DNA of 64,000 nt, taken from Deinococcales bacterium (GTDB lineage: Bacteria; Deinococcota; Deinococci; Deinococcales; JAAFIG01). A model generated the notes under the pieces. That model saw only the letters and a program-made list of their open reading frames with translations, was not told where the DNA came from and made no database searches. Position numbers and translations under genes: made by a program. The DNA is taken from the NCBI GenBank assembly GCA_025352125.1, contig JANXTZ010000015.1, positions 1 to 64,000 of the forward strand. Direction: 5' to 3'. Positions 1-8,480 of this stretch are shown here, one piece after another. Positions within the stretch are counted from its first letter, which is position 1, and every line of letters begins with the position of its first letter.

Positions 1-62
1 TCGAATTTGGTCATGAGGTCGTCGATAATGACGAAAGCTGTTACGATAAAATGGTCGTCCAT
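1..62 (-). CDS. Transposase N-terminus (partial, IS982/IS4-like)
   Basis: Only the first 20 codons lie in the window; the gene runs off the left edge. It starts at an ATG at 62-60 preceded by a good AAAGGAG ribosome site about ten bases upstream. The peptide begins MDDHFIVTAFVIIDDLM, which resembles the N-termini of IS982-family and related DDE transposases as I remember them. The right end of the element should fall between 63 and about 115, but I could not identify its terminal inverted repeat with one end missing. Family assignment is tentative; the coding start itself is well supported. Confidence 0.55.
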   Translation of the reverse strand, partial: MDDHFIVTAFVIIDDLMTKF

Positions 63-150
63 GAGTGATCTCCTTTGAGTGCGTTGGGTAGACACATTCT
101 GAAGAGTTATTCATGGGCGATCAACTGGCAATCAGGGTAACTTGTTTGAA

Positions 151-180
151 CAGGCGACGCGTACCGGTCGCCTGTTTTTT
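151..180 (+). terminator. Intrinsic terminator
   Basis: An 8-bp perfect stem (CAGGCGAC / GTCGCCTG) with an 8-base loop is followed by six T on the plus strand. No plus-strand gene ends just before it. It may have belonged to a gene whose 3' end was separated by the insertion element on the left. Confidence 0.8.
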
Positions 181-282
181 GTGGCTCGAGTCTGAAAATG
201 GGGTTTTTGCAAAATTGAAAAGCCAGATCAAAACGCCCCCAAGCACGTTGTATCAATTGATTTCTGTGAAGGGTTTAATCAT

Positions 283-2019
283 GTGGATGCTAGACTTAAA
301 TTCATGTTACGCAAATCCATTTTGATTCTGACCATTGCCCTGTCCTCGAGCGCCTTTGCCACCCCCTTAACACGTTATTTTCCTGACAATGCGCTCGGGG
401 TGATCGAAGCCGTAAATTTACAAGAATCCGTGACGCAGATGGGTTCGTTTGCTGAAGACACCCAAAAGTTTTTGGGAACGCTCCTGAACGACGCACTCTC
501 GAGTCAGATGGGCAAGGATGTGCAAGTGCCAGGTTTATTAAAAGACCTGACGGTTCGGACAATGGTGGGTTCGATTCGTGATGTTTCCGCCGCCGCGTAC
601 AGCGTGGGTGGCAACCCAGAATTTTTGGCAGTGGTTCGCATGACCCCGAAGAACCTGATCGTCAATGCGTTTACAAAATCGTTCAATGATGCGATCAAAA
701 ATACCCTACCAAAAAATAAACTCCGCGAAGGCAATTACCTGGCAGCCTTGAGTGACGGCATGGCGGCGGGCATCGGTAACAACATATTTTACATCTCGAG
801 CAACAAAGACCTGCTGCGTGGTTACCTGAAACGTTTGAATGGACAGGTTTTACCAGTTTTGGTGAATAACCCAGTCTATCAAGCGGTGAGCAGCGTCACT
901 GGTGAGGGATTTTTCAAGACAACTATTCATTACTCGGCGGTTGCGCAATTGCTCGGACGCGACAAAAGCGTTCCTGCCAACGTGCTTGCAATCTTAAAAA
1001 CCTTGAATGTCAGCAGCAGCGTCTCGAGCATCGTTGAAGACGGTCTGGAAACCCGAGGCGTCACGCAACTGAACCCAAACGGTGGCGATGCAGCACTGTA
1101 CAAATTATTGACCTACACGCCAAGCAAGCTCGAGTTATTGCAAGACCTGCCAAGCACCGCCCCGAGCGCCAGCCTGTTTGCCACCGACACCAACGGCTGG
1201 CTGGATTACCTGACCAAATGGTTGCCCGACACGGACTTCAGCGCTGCTGAACAACGCGACCTGCTTGATGTTTTTACCAAACTCAAAACACGTCTCGGCA
1301 ACGAATGGGGCGTCGTGAACGGCAACCTTCCCAACATCAATTCGCTTGGCGCAGGGCTTGGACTTGGTGGCGTCAGCGCCTCAACTTTGGGTTTGCTGGG
1401 CGCAGGTCTGCTGGGTGATGCGTTCAGTCCAAATTCCGAAACGGTTTATTACGCCAAATCCCAAGATGGCGCACTGATTCTGAACGACCTCGAAACCGCC
1501 CTGAACGAACTTCTTCGGATGAGCCAAGAATCTTATCCAGAAGGCTCGAGTAACCAACCTGAGCTTGTGGTTGAACGCAGCACCGTTGGCGGCTTTGATG
1601 CAGTCATGGCAAAAGCCGAACTGAACAGCCCACGCAATCCTCAAAGCCTCGAATTGTGGGTCATCAACAAAAACAACACCATCGTTATTGGCAGCAACCA
1701 AAGCAAACTCGAGGAGTATTTGACCGCCACACCACTGCTCGAGAATCCACTCTTTAAAACCTTTAACCTGCCGCAAGGTTCGACAGGCGCACAATTTACC
1801 GCCCCAGTTCGTTTGGAGCGCAGCGAGATTGACGCCATGATCGCATCACTCTTGAAGGCGTACCAACTCGAGCAGGACATTCCAGCCGACATGGCAAGCG
1901 CGTTTGGGGATTGGTTTGAATCCTGGGCTTCACGTACCGAAGCGGGGTACGGATATTTCTTGCCTGTGGGCAACAAGCTGCAAAGTTACGGCAAGACTGG
2001 ATTTAACTGGAACAAGTAA
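283..2019 (+). CDS. Exported protein, DUF3352-like
   Basis: A 578-residue protein with an N-terminal signal peptide: basic start, hydrophobic core ILILTIALSSSAFA, likely cleavage after SAFA. The mature protein is soluble-looking, with repeated statements of the form FxxxLPQGS and DALS and no clear membrane anchor. The opening PLTRYFPDNALGVIEA resembles DUF3352-type periplasmic proteins, whose function is unknown. The start is either GTG 283, which has AAGGG nine bases upstream, or ATG 304, which leaves a more usual signal peptide; I favour 283 slightly. It stands alone, separated from the next gene by about 190 bp. Confidence 0.7.
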   Translation: MDARLKFMLRKSILILTIALSSSAFATPLTRYFPDNALGVIEAVNLQESVTQMGSFAEDTQKFLGTLLNDALSSQMGKDVQVPGLLKDLTVRTMVGSIRDVSAAAYSVGGNPEFLAVVRMTPKNLIVNAFTKSFNDAIKNTLPKNKLREGNYLAALSDGMAAGIGNNIFYISSNKDLLRGYLKRLNGQVLPVLVNNPVYQAVSSVTGEGFFKTTIHYSAVAQLLGRDKSVPANVLAILKTLNVSSSVSSIVEDGLETRGVTQLNPNGGDAALYKLLTYTPSKLELLQDLPSTAPSASLFATDTNGWLDYLTKWLPDTDFSAAEQRDLLDVFTKLKTRLGNEWGVVNGNLPNINSLGAGLGLGGVSASTLGLLGAGLLGDAFSPNSETVYYAKSQDGALILNDLETALNELLRMSQESYPEGSSNQPELVVERSTVGGFDAVMAKAELNSPRNPQSLELWVINKNNTIVIGSNQSKLEEYLTATPLLENPLFKTFNLPQGSTGAQFTAPVRLERSEIDAMIASLLKAYQLEQDIPADMASAFGDWFESWASRTEAGYGYFLPVGNKLQSYGKTGFNWNK

Positions 2020-2210
2020 TCTCGAGCGATCAACCCTCGAGTCAATCAATTCAACCCCCTGTTCGTAGGGCGTTAAATTTTTGATTCGGCTTTAAAACAC
2101 AGTAACGCAAGCAACGAAAGTCATGTAACCACCAGAACGCCCAATTCAAACAGTTCGTGATTTACTACATCTCGAGAATTAAACTCGAGAAATGCTTTGG
2201 AGGGTTAACC

Positions 2211-2771
2211 ATGAAACGTTTTCTACCACTTGCCGCCTTACTGCTGGTCGCTGTCGGCGCATCCGCGCAAACGAGCAACATGTTCAAATTAAAGAGCATT
2301 GACATGCCAGCGCGTACCAACATCAAAACCGAACAAGTTTTAAACGGTTTTGGTTGCACTGGCGCGAACCTCTCACCAGAATTAACTTGGTCAGGCGCAC
2401 CAGCAGGCACGAAAAGCTTCGCCCTGATTATGCAAGACATTGACGCCCAAACTGGGGTCGGCGGCTTAACGCACTGGATGGTGTACAACATTCCAGCCGC
2501 AACCAGCAAACTCGAGAAAGGCGCTGGCAACCCTGACGGCAAATTGATGCCCGCCGGAACGGTTCAAGCCACAAATTCTTTGGGCGCAGCCGCCTACGCC
2601 GGTCCTTGCCCACCCGCAGGCGACAAGCCGCACCGTTACGTGTTCACGCTGTATGCCTTGGGTGCGGAAAAACTCGAAATTGCTGCGGGTGCCTCGCAAG
2701 CCTTTATTGGTTTTAACTTTAACGGCAATGCGATTGCGAAAACCAGTTTTACAGCCTCTTACGGACGATAA
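2211..2771 (+). CDS. YbhB/YbcL-type PEBP protein, exported
   Basis: A 186-residue protein of the phosphatidylethanolamine-binding protein (Raf kinase inhibitor-like) family. ATG 2211 was chosen because GGAGGGTT lies just upstream and a clean signal peptide follows (ending GASAQ). Family landmarks visible are NLSPELTWSGAPAGTKSFALI, the DID(A) ligand-site segment, THWMVYNIPA, and the GPCPPAGDKPHRYVFTLYAL block. These bacterial proteins bind small anionic ligands; the physiological role is unknown. A strong hairpin follows the stop codon. Confidence 0.9.
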   Translation: MKRFLPLAALLLVAVGASAQTSNMFKLKSIDMPARTNIKTEQVLNGFGCTGANLSPELTWSGAPAGTKSFALIMQDIDAQTGVGGLTHWMVYNIPAATSKLEKGAGNPDGKLMPAGTVQATNSLGAAAYAGPCPPAGDKPHRYVFTLYALGAEKLEIAAGASQAFIGFNFNGNAIAKTSFTASYGR

Positions 2772-2784
2772 AACAAGCATTTTA

Positions 2785-2817
2785 AACCTCGAGCCATAAC
2801 TGCTGTGGCTCGAGGTT
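2785..2817. terminator. Bidirectional hairpin between convergent genes
   Basis: Perfect 12-bp inverted repeat AACCTCGAGCCA / TGGCTCGAGGTT with a 9-base loop, flanked by A-rich and T-rich sequence. It sits between convergent genes, so it can terminate both. The palindrome CTCGAG forms part of each arm. Confidence 0.75.
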
Positions 2818-2820
2818 ATT

Positions 2821-4284
2821 TTAGGTTAACAAACTCCCTCTGGCTTGCATGGGCTGCGAAAAAATCAGCAGCGTGATCGTGGCAATCACCAGCAGCACCA
2901 GCACTTGCGGCAAGAGTTTAAAGATCAGGCTTCTCGAGTCTCCATTGCTGGAAACACTGGCTTTTTGAAATGCGGCGTACCCACTGGCGGCGAGGGCAAC
3001 ATAAGTAATCACGACTTGCACTGGAAAAATTCCGTCGGCTCGAGGGATGCTGGGCTTGGGTAAGTTTGCCAGTGGCAAGCCAAGGTGTTGCAGCGCGGTC
3101 ACGATGTTGGGAAGCAGCGTGGCATACCCCGTGATGAAGTGAAACAGGTAATGCCCGCCCCAAATCCCGAGGCACATCGGCAGCAGCACACTGGCATAAT
3201 CACGCAGCTTTGCGCCTGAAAGCCTCGCGGCGAGGCTCGAGAGGGCAACACCGCCCAGAATCCCAAACCCTTGAATGACGACCAGCAGAACCGCCTCTGA
3301 GCGCGTACCAAGGAAGCTCGAGAGAGATGTTGCAAAACTGAAAAACGTTGGGATCATGGCAAAGGCGTTGACCAGTCCAGCCCAGGTTAAAACGGTGATG
3401 AACAACGCCCAATCCGCTTTGGGTCTGGCAGTGATTGCCTCTTGAATTGGGGAGCGAACCTCGAGCGCCACATTGTCGTAAGGGCAAGCCCGAACGCAAT
3501 TCAGGCAGAGCGTGCAGTCGGTGTTGCTGGCGATGGCGGGTACGAACAAATCGGTTTCACAACCAGGAAACGAACCTCGAGTTGCATGACCCTCTCCAGC
3601 CATTGGAAGCTCGAGCAGCACATGTTCGGAACGGTTGCCAAAAAGTGGCGCTCGGGTGGTAGTTGTCTCGAGCCGTCCGTTCAGGCAGTATTTGCCCTCG
3701 CAAGAAGTGCAGACGTTTGCGTTGATGGCGGTGATCTGTGTGGGGCTTGCGCCCGAAATGGCGAAATTAAAATTTCCGAGTGGGCAGACATATTTGCAAA
3801 ACGTGCCTGCTGCAAAAAGCGTGTCCACGATCAAGGCTGCCGCGAAGTAGCCAATGATGAGCCACGCGGTCAAAAATGGACTCGCCCAGAGGTCAAAGAA
3901 TTCGTAACAGAACAAAAACAACACCGTCAACCCAAGCACCAAAAACTTGTTCTGCAACCATTTTGGAAACTCGAGCTTGGGAATAAATCTCGAGAAAAAT
4001 TTGCTGGGACCTCGGGTCAGCATCAGTGGACAGGCGGCGCAGAAGAGATTGCCGACAAGCGCAATGGCAAGAGCCACCAAACCACGGTAATGCACCCAAA
4101 CGCTGACGGTGGCAACATTCACGGGCGCAATCTGGCGACCCGTAAAACCGTCAAAAACCGCCAGCAATGCCAGCAAAAAGAGTGGGACTTGTAACACAAA
4201 CCTCGAGTAACGCCAACGTAAAAAAGTGCCAACAACGGGCAGGCGTAAAACATTGAAGCGTGAAGCTCGAGGTTGAGCGATCAT
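2821..4284 (-). CDS. Membrane 4Fe-4S protein, NosR/NapH/CcoG-like
   Basis: A 487-residue polytopic membrane protein with several cysteine clusters: CAACPLML and CKYVCPLGNFNF (the CP motifs typical of NapH/NosR-type proteins), CTSCEGKYC, and a ferredoxin-like CTLCLNCVRACP. The N-terminal and C-terminal thirds carry multiple hydrophobic helices. Such proteins pass electrons across the membrane to extracytoplasmic acceptors; CcoG acts in copper reduction for cbb3 oxidase assembly. The start at 4284 is chosen for GAGGT about eight bases upstream. Neighbouring genes encode a FixH-like lipoprotein and two more membrane-associated proteins, so a joint redox or metal role is inferred, not shown. Confidence 0.75.
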   Translation of the reverse strand: MIAQPRASRFNVLRLPVVGTFLRWRYSRFVLQVPLFLLALLAVFDGFTGRQIAPVNVATVSVWVHYRGLVALAIALVGNLFCAACPLMLTRGPSKFFSRFIPKLEFPKWLQNKFLVLGLTVLFLFCYEFFDLWASPFLTAWLIIGYFAAALIVDTLFAAGTFCKYVCPLGNFNFAISGASPTQITAINANVCTSCEGKYCLNGRLETTTTRAPLFGNRSEHVLLELPMAGEGHATRGSFPGCETDLFVPAIASNTDCTLCLNCVRACPYDNVALEVRSPIQEAITARPKADWALFITVLTWAGLVNAFAMIPTFFSFATSLSSFLGTRSEAVLLVVIQGFGILGGVALSSLAARLSGAKLRDYASVLLPMCLGIWGGHYLFHFITGYATLLPNIVTALQHLGLPLANLPKPSIPRADGIFPVQVVITYVALAASGYAAFQKASVSSNGDSRSLIFKLLPQVLVLLVIATITLLIFSQPMQARGSLLT

Positions 4285-4377
4285 GATGTTAGACCTCGTG
4301 ACCAATTCGAGAAAAGATTTGGTTTTAAAGGTGGTTTCTGGAGGAGCTTCTGTTGCTTAAACAAGGATTGGCTCAAA

Positions 4378-4416
4378 CTCCCGTCTCTCCTGGGAGAGAC
4401 GGGCTGGGGATGAGAG
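4378..4416 (-). repeat. Palindromic intergenic repeat, CTCATCCCC family
   Basis: On the minus strand it reads CTCATCCCCAGCCC followed by a long hairpin (CCCGTCTCTCC / GGGAGAGACGGG, one-base loop). The same architecture recurs at 32231, 36394, 36468, 56400 and 63517. It lies inside the minus-strand gene cluster between the FixH-like and iron-sulfur genes. Confidence 0.8.
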
Positions 4417-4434
4417 AAACACGAGCGTTTCACT

Positions 4435-4794
4435 TTACTGGGCAACCTCGAGTTTGACATCGTTGGTCAAGGTTTCACTGTCTTTTTTGGCGGTCACGGT
4501 CAGCACCCAGTCGCCGCTCATGTTAAAATCAAAATTCTTGACTTGGTACTTGCCCGCACCAAGTTCGGTGACTGTGCCGTCAACCGTTCCCATGCCAGCG
4601 TGGGTCATGTTGCCCTCAATGCTGACATTCCAGCCTTCAAGAATTTGTTTGTCACGCATCAGTTTTAAAACAATATTGGTCTTGCCAATGCGTGGCGTGC
4701 TTGGAGTCAACTCCAGGGTCACATCGAGTTTGCTCGAGCTTTTGGGAGCGCAGGCGGTGAAGGCAAGCAAAAATACTAAAAGAAGTTTTTTCAC
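4435..4794 (-). CDS. FixH/YtkA-like lipoprotein
   Basis: A 119-residue lipoprotein: signal peptide MKKLLLVFLLAFTAC with the lipobox cysteine at residue 15. The mature part is one beta-sandwich domain with the GNMTHAGMG motif and the WVLTVTA ending typical of FixH/YtkA domains, which often bind or accompany copper proteins. It starts with GTG overlapping the upstream stop (GTGA), so it is translationally coupled to the preceding gene. FixH-like domains are commonly paired with CcoG-type iron-sulfur proteins, which fits the next gene downstream. Confidence 0.75.
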   Translation of the reverse strand: MKKLLLVFLLAFTACAPKSSSKLDVTLELTPSTPRIGKTNIVLKLMRDKQILEGWNVSIEGNMTHAGMGTVDGTVTELGAGKYQVKNFDFNMSGDWVLTVTAKKDSETLTNDVKLEVAQ

Positions 4795-5297
4795 GGTTTT
4801 GGTGACTCGAGGGTCTGAATTTTGGGGCGGCGGAACAACACGAACACCAGTACCAGCACCGACAGTGCCACGGGCGCAACCGTGACCAGAATCAGCAAGC
4901 CCGCGCCTGGGCTGCCTGCGGTGCTGGCGGGCAACACCAGTGTCACGGTTTTTTGCATCGGAAACTGGACATCGGCTTTGGCTTCCAAGGACTCTCGAGG
5001 GAAGGTCGTGTCTTGAATCACAAGTTTGTACTGTCCTGGCGGTACTTTTTGCAATCTGGCAGTGTACTCGCCGTCACTGGTTTCGAGCAAAGTATCGCGG
5101 AAGGTTGTGCCAGCTTCGTTGTAAACAAGATAATTGAGTTTGGCGTTTTTGACTGGGAAGCCACTCGGGTCGCCCAGCAATGCCACAAATTGCCCACCGC
5201 GCACCATGGCGTCAATGTTGACGATGCTCGAGTGGGCGAAAGCATTCGATAGGGTCAGAAAAACAAGTATCAGCAGTCTGGACGCGAGTTTCATCAT
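4791..5297 (-). CDS. Exported carboxypeptidase-regulatory-like protein, C-terminal anchor
   Basis: About 168 residues. A signal peptide (MMKLASRLLILVFLTLSNAFA) is followed by a beta-sandwich domain with the pattern DPSGFPVKNAKLNYLVYN and DGEYTARLQKVPPGQYKLVI, typical of carboxypeptidase-regulatory-like or CopC/YtkA-like folds. It ends with a transmembrane helix (residues about 130-155) and a short basic tail. The tandem ATGs at 5297 and 5294 lie just after TATCGT, suggesting a leaderless or near-leaderless transcript with its own promoter after the terminator at 5357-5394. Confidence 0.65.
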   Translation of the reverse strand: MMKLASRLLILVFLTLSNAFAHSSIVNIDAMVRGGQFVALLGDPSGFPVKNAKLNYLVYNEAGTTFRDTLLETSDGEYTARLQKVPPGQYKLVIQDTTFPRESLEAKADVQFPMQKTVTLVLPASTAGSPGAGLLILVTVAPVALSVLVLVFVLFRRPKIQTLESPKP

Positions 5298-5356
5298 GTT
5301 CACGATACCCAGATTTGGTGAAGGTTGAACAGGGGCGTTTATAAGATTGTGCGAAG

Positions 5357-5394
5357 AAAAAAGCGGCTCGAGGTTTGAAAATTTCTCGAGCCGC
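5357..5394 (-). terminator. Intrinsic terminator, minus strand
   Basis: A 10-bp perfect stem GCGGCTCGAG / CTCGAGCCGC with a 12-base loop is followed on the minus strand by six T. It separates the membrane protein gene upstream from the three genes downstream, so these are probably two transcription units with some read-through. Confidence 0.8.
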
Positions 5395-5412
5395 ACGATT
5401 TGAACTTGGATT

Positions 5413-6495
5413 TTATTCTGGGCTGACTTGGTTTGGAATGGCGGGTGGCACGACCAGAACGCTGAGCGCCACGCTGCACAGGGTGGTCATCACGGTGATG
5501 CCCGTCCAGAGTTCACGGCTGATGCCGACACCACCGTTCACTGCCAGTGCCAGGAAGTGCAATCCCCAAACGGCAATTGGCGCAATAATCGCAAACACCC
5601 GAAACTCGAGCACTTTTGAGAGGCTGGGTTTCATGGTGAAAACCATCGCGTCCATGATGATTCCGGCGAGGGTTGCAAAAAGCACTTGCGGCAAGTAACC
5701 GCCGTTGCCGAACATGGCGAACATGGCAAGGGTGTTCAAGCCCAGAATCAGTGTGAACGTGCCGACTGGAGTACGCCAACGTCGCAACAGCAAGAAGGCG
5801 GTGCCCATGATGACAACATTGCTGAACAAAATTCCGGCGTCGCTCAGTCTCGAGGCGAGGTAGGCGATCAAACCGCCGTAATTGGCAAGTTGAGAGAACC
5901 GTTCGCTCGAGTCTGGCACGTTGACCAAGCCCCAGAGGTGCATGTTCATGAAGGTGGTGAAGCTAAAGGTGGCAAACACGGCAAGCAGTGCTGGCAAGAA
6001 AGCTTTGAAGGTCGGGGTGGCGCTCGAGTTGTGCCAGATGGCGCGAAGTGGGCTGGTGATAAGCAGTGTTGCACCCAAGTAAAGCATTAAATGGGTTGGG
6101 CTGAGGAGTGCATCAATGCCGACTTCAATGCCAAAAACGGTGTGCCAGATCATGTCACCGACGCCGCCGAGTCCGAAGACGGTTGCGCCGATCAAGCCGA
6201 GTTCGTAGCCGACTGGAATGGCGTTTAATCCCGTCCAGCCTTGACGCAAGCGCCTGAAGACCATCCAGACCACCCACAGCGCGGTGACGGTAAAGCCCGA
6301 GTACAGGATGGCGTGCCAGGGTGTGAAAAAATTTTCGATGGTGTTGCGCAGGTTTGAATGCGCAAAACCATCAATAAAAACGCCTGCCATCAACCACAAC
6401 CCAAAGGCTACGGTGGCAAGATTTTCATTCCAACTGGCTTGGGCTTTGCTGGTTTGAAGTCGAACTTCAGTTTGTTTGGGAACGCTGAACGCCAT
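5413..6495 (-). CDS. Polytopic membrane protein with conserved-looking histidines
   Basis: A 360-residue integral membrane protein with roughly nine or ten hydrophobic helices and no family I can name. Many histidines fall in or beside helices: DGFAHSN, FFTPWHAILYSG, DMIWHTVFG, LSPTHLMLYLG, NMHLWGL and WGLHFLAL. That pattern suggests metal, heme or quinone ligation. The start is placed at ATG 6495 rather than the upstream in-frame TTG. The neighbours are FixH-like and 4Fe-4S membrane proteins, so a respiratory or copper-handling role is possible. Confidence 0.65.
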   Translation of the reverse strand: MAFSVPKQTEVRLQTSKAQASWNENLATVAFGLWLMAGVFIDGFAHSNLRNTIENFFTPWHAILYSGFTVTALWVVWMVFRRLRQGWTGLNAIPVGYELGLIGATVFGLGGVGDMIWHTVFGIEVGIDALLSPTHLMLYLGATLLITSPLRAIWHNSSATPTFKAFLPALLAVFATFSFTTFMNMHLWGLVNVPDSSERFSQLANYGGLIAYLASRLSDAGILFSNVVIMGTAFLLLRRWRTPVGTFTLILGLNTLAMFAMFGNGGYLPQVLFATLAGIIMDAMVFTMKPSLSKVLEFRVFAIIAPIAVWGLHFLALAVNGGVGISRELWTGITVMTTLCSVALSVLVVPPAIPNQVSPE

Positions 6496-6785
6496 GTTGA
6501 CCTGCTTTCTGGGTGTGATCAAAACACCCGCGTTACCTCAAAATTAAAACTTTTGCCGAAGGCTTATCGAAGATTTTTTCGAGGTTCATTCGCATACTGT
6601 TCATTCGCGCACCGCTGTAAATGCCGATCTCAAACTTCTCGAGGCATTCATCCAACTCGAGCAAGCCAGTTTGATGGAATTCAGTATGGCGTGACTTGAG
6701 ACGGTTGACAACTCGCATTTTCGCAGACTCGAGAAATTTGAGAACTTGCGTTCCTGAAAGCTTTTTGTTAGGCTTTGGTTAATAA
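6496..6785. other. Divergent intergenic region
   Basis: About 290 bp separating the minus-strand membrane cluster from the TetR gene on the plus strand. It must hold both promoters, and the TetR protein may bind here. I see no clear operator palindrome, RNA gene or repeat beyond scattered CTCGAG sites. Confidence 0.4.
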
Positions 6786-7409
6786 ATGCGAGCAAATACT
6801 CACATTCTCGAGGTTCGGAAATTTCCGCAGCAGATTCGCAGTCAACGGCGGGTCGAAAAAATCCTGGCTGCCGCCATCGAGGTTTTCAGGGAGGTCGGTT
6901 TTGAAACCGCCACCACCAACGAAATTTCCGCTCGAGCCGAGGTTTCAATCGGCAGTTTGTACCAGTTTTACCCGAACAAATCCGCCATCCTGAACGCGCT
7001 TGGTGCACGTTGCCTGACGGATTTAAGGGCTTTGCTCGACCAAGCCCTCAGCGAGGACAGTCTCGAGATTCCATTTGAGGCTCTGCTTGACAGGGTTTTT
7101 TCCGCACTGCACATGTTTTCCATCCAAAATGATGGTTTGTTTGCCGCGATAGCCAAATCCCCAACGCTGGGTGAATTTATCAGTGCCGAGCAACAATTTA
7201 TTGACGAAATTATTCGGCGACTCGAATTCAACCTCGAGCACCGCACCCCAAATCTCGAGCCAAAAAAGCGCCACATCATGGCTAAAACTTGCGTGATTTG
7301 CGCCCACGCCCTGTTTGAAACGCGGCAATCGGAACATCACGGCGCTTTGATGCTCGAGGCTAAAACCATCATCATGGCGTACCTCGAGCCTGTGCTGCAA
7401 AACAGGTAA
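6786..7409 (+). CDS. TetR-family transcriptional regulator
   Basis: A 207-residue regulator. The N-terminal helix-turn-helix spans about residues 20-70 (RVEKILAAAIEVFREVGFETATTNEISARAEVSIGSLYQFYPNKSAILNAL is the classic TetR signature). The rest is an all-helical ligand/dimerisation domain. It is divergent from the membrane iron-sulfur cluster and 33 bp upstream of the DoxX-like gene, so either or both could be targets. The ligand is unknown. Confidence 0.85.
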   Translation: MRANTHILEVRKFPQQIRSQRRVEKILAAAIEVFREVGFETATTNEISARAEVSIGSLYQFYPNKSAILNALGARCLTDLRALLDQALSEDSLEIPFEALLDRVFSALHMFSIQNDGLFAAIAKSPTLGEFISAEQQFIDEIIRRLEFNLEHRTPNLEPKKRHIMAKTCVICAHALFETRQSEHHGALMLEAKTIIMAYLEPVLQNR

Positions 7410-7442
7410 TGTGTCCGTAATGGCTTGGGCTAAACTCGAGCC

Positions 7443-8480
7443 ATGAAACGATACCCGAGAATCCTGATTCTGCTGGCATTCCTGACGTCCACAAAAGCTT
7501 TCGCGCACGTCAAATGGTTTCAGGGCGAACGTCCACCGCTGGATTTGAACGCCTTTTTTCAACCCTTGCCACTCTTATTTGCTGGCGCAGTGGCGCTGGT
7601 CGTGCTGGTCTTGTGGTTTTTTCAACGCACCCGAGCGGGACGCGGTTTTTTACCTGGCGCAGAATTCTTTAACGCCACCAAAGATCGCCGCATGGGTTTG
7701 TACGGATTTATTCCCGCCATTCTGGGCATTCACATTGCCGTGCCCTTGCTGGTGGCGGGCGTGACTGGGCATCTGTTCTCGCCCGACAACGAACTGATGG
7801 GCGCTTGGAAACCCATTCTGGGGCTTCTCGAGACTGGCATTGCACTCTCACTGTTTTACGGCGGTTTTGCCAGGGTTTCGGCGGTCTTGCTGGCTTGGCT
7901 CTGGATTGTCGGCGTGCTGATCTTTGGACTTGAGGCGATGCTCGACAACGCCCTGATGTTGGGCTTTGCGGGGTTTTTCTGGTTGGCGGGTCGCGGTCCG
8001 ATCAGCGTGGACAGGTTGTTGTTCCCGCGCCTCGAGCCGAATGCGTTCAGCATGTCCAAAGCCGTGTCTGTTTTAAGAATTGGTCTGGGCTTTGGTCTGG
8101 TCGCCGCCGCCTTCAGCGAAAAACTGGCAAACCCCGCCCTGGCAAAGATGTTCCTCGAGCATTACCCCTTAAATTTTACCAACGCCCTGGGCATTCCAAT
8201 TCCTGACAATATTTTTGTGCTCTGCGCTGGCAGCGTCGAATTGCTGGTTGGTCTGTGTCTGATTTTTGGTGTCTTCACCCGCGAGATTATCGTGATTGCC
8301 TGGTTGCCAATCAATTTGACCCTGACGATTTTTGACTGGTCAGAACTGGTCGGACACCTGCCGATTTACGGCGCAATGGCGTTGTTGTTCGTCTGGGACT
8401 CGAGCCAAGAAAACCTCGAGTTGTGGGTCAAAGGCTTGCGGGCTGGACCTCTGGGCATTGACCCTCAGCCACCGACATGA
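7443..8480 (+). CDS. DoxX-like membrane protein, exported N-terminus
   Basis: A 345-residue protein. It begins with a hydrophobic signal segment and an AHVKWFQ periplasmic stretch, then eight or so transmembrane helices. The C-terminal half (about residues 200-330: [58 protein letters not shown]) has the four-helix pattern of the DoxX/SURF4 family. It probably forms an operon with the TetR gene upstream. Its last 16 bases overlap the 3' end of the convergent APC transporter gene. The biochemical function is not known. Confidence 0.65.
   Translation: MKRYPRILILLAFLTSTKAFAHVKWFQGERPPLDLNAFFQPLPLLFAGAVALVVLVLWFFQRTRAGRGFLPGAEFFNATKDRRMGLYGFIPAILGIHIAVPLLVAGVTGHLFSPDNELMGAWKPILGLLETGIALSLFYGGFARVSAVLLAWLWIVGVLIFGLEAMLDNALMLGFAGFFWLAGRGPISVDRLLFPRLEPNAFSMSKAVSVLRIGLGFGLVAAAFSEKLANPALAKMFLEHYPLNFTNALGIPIPDNIFVLCAGSVELLVGLCLIFGVFTREIIVIAWLPINLTLTIFDWSELVGHLPIYGAMALLFVWDSSQENLELWVKGLRAGPLGIDPQPPT

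Noticed and set aside
3442-4194. A 250-codon plus-strand reading frame
   Set aside because: It runs antisense to the iron-sulfur membrane protein gene, has no protein-like composition or ribosome site, and that gene's cysteine motifs are unmistakable.
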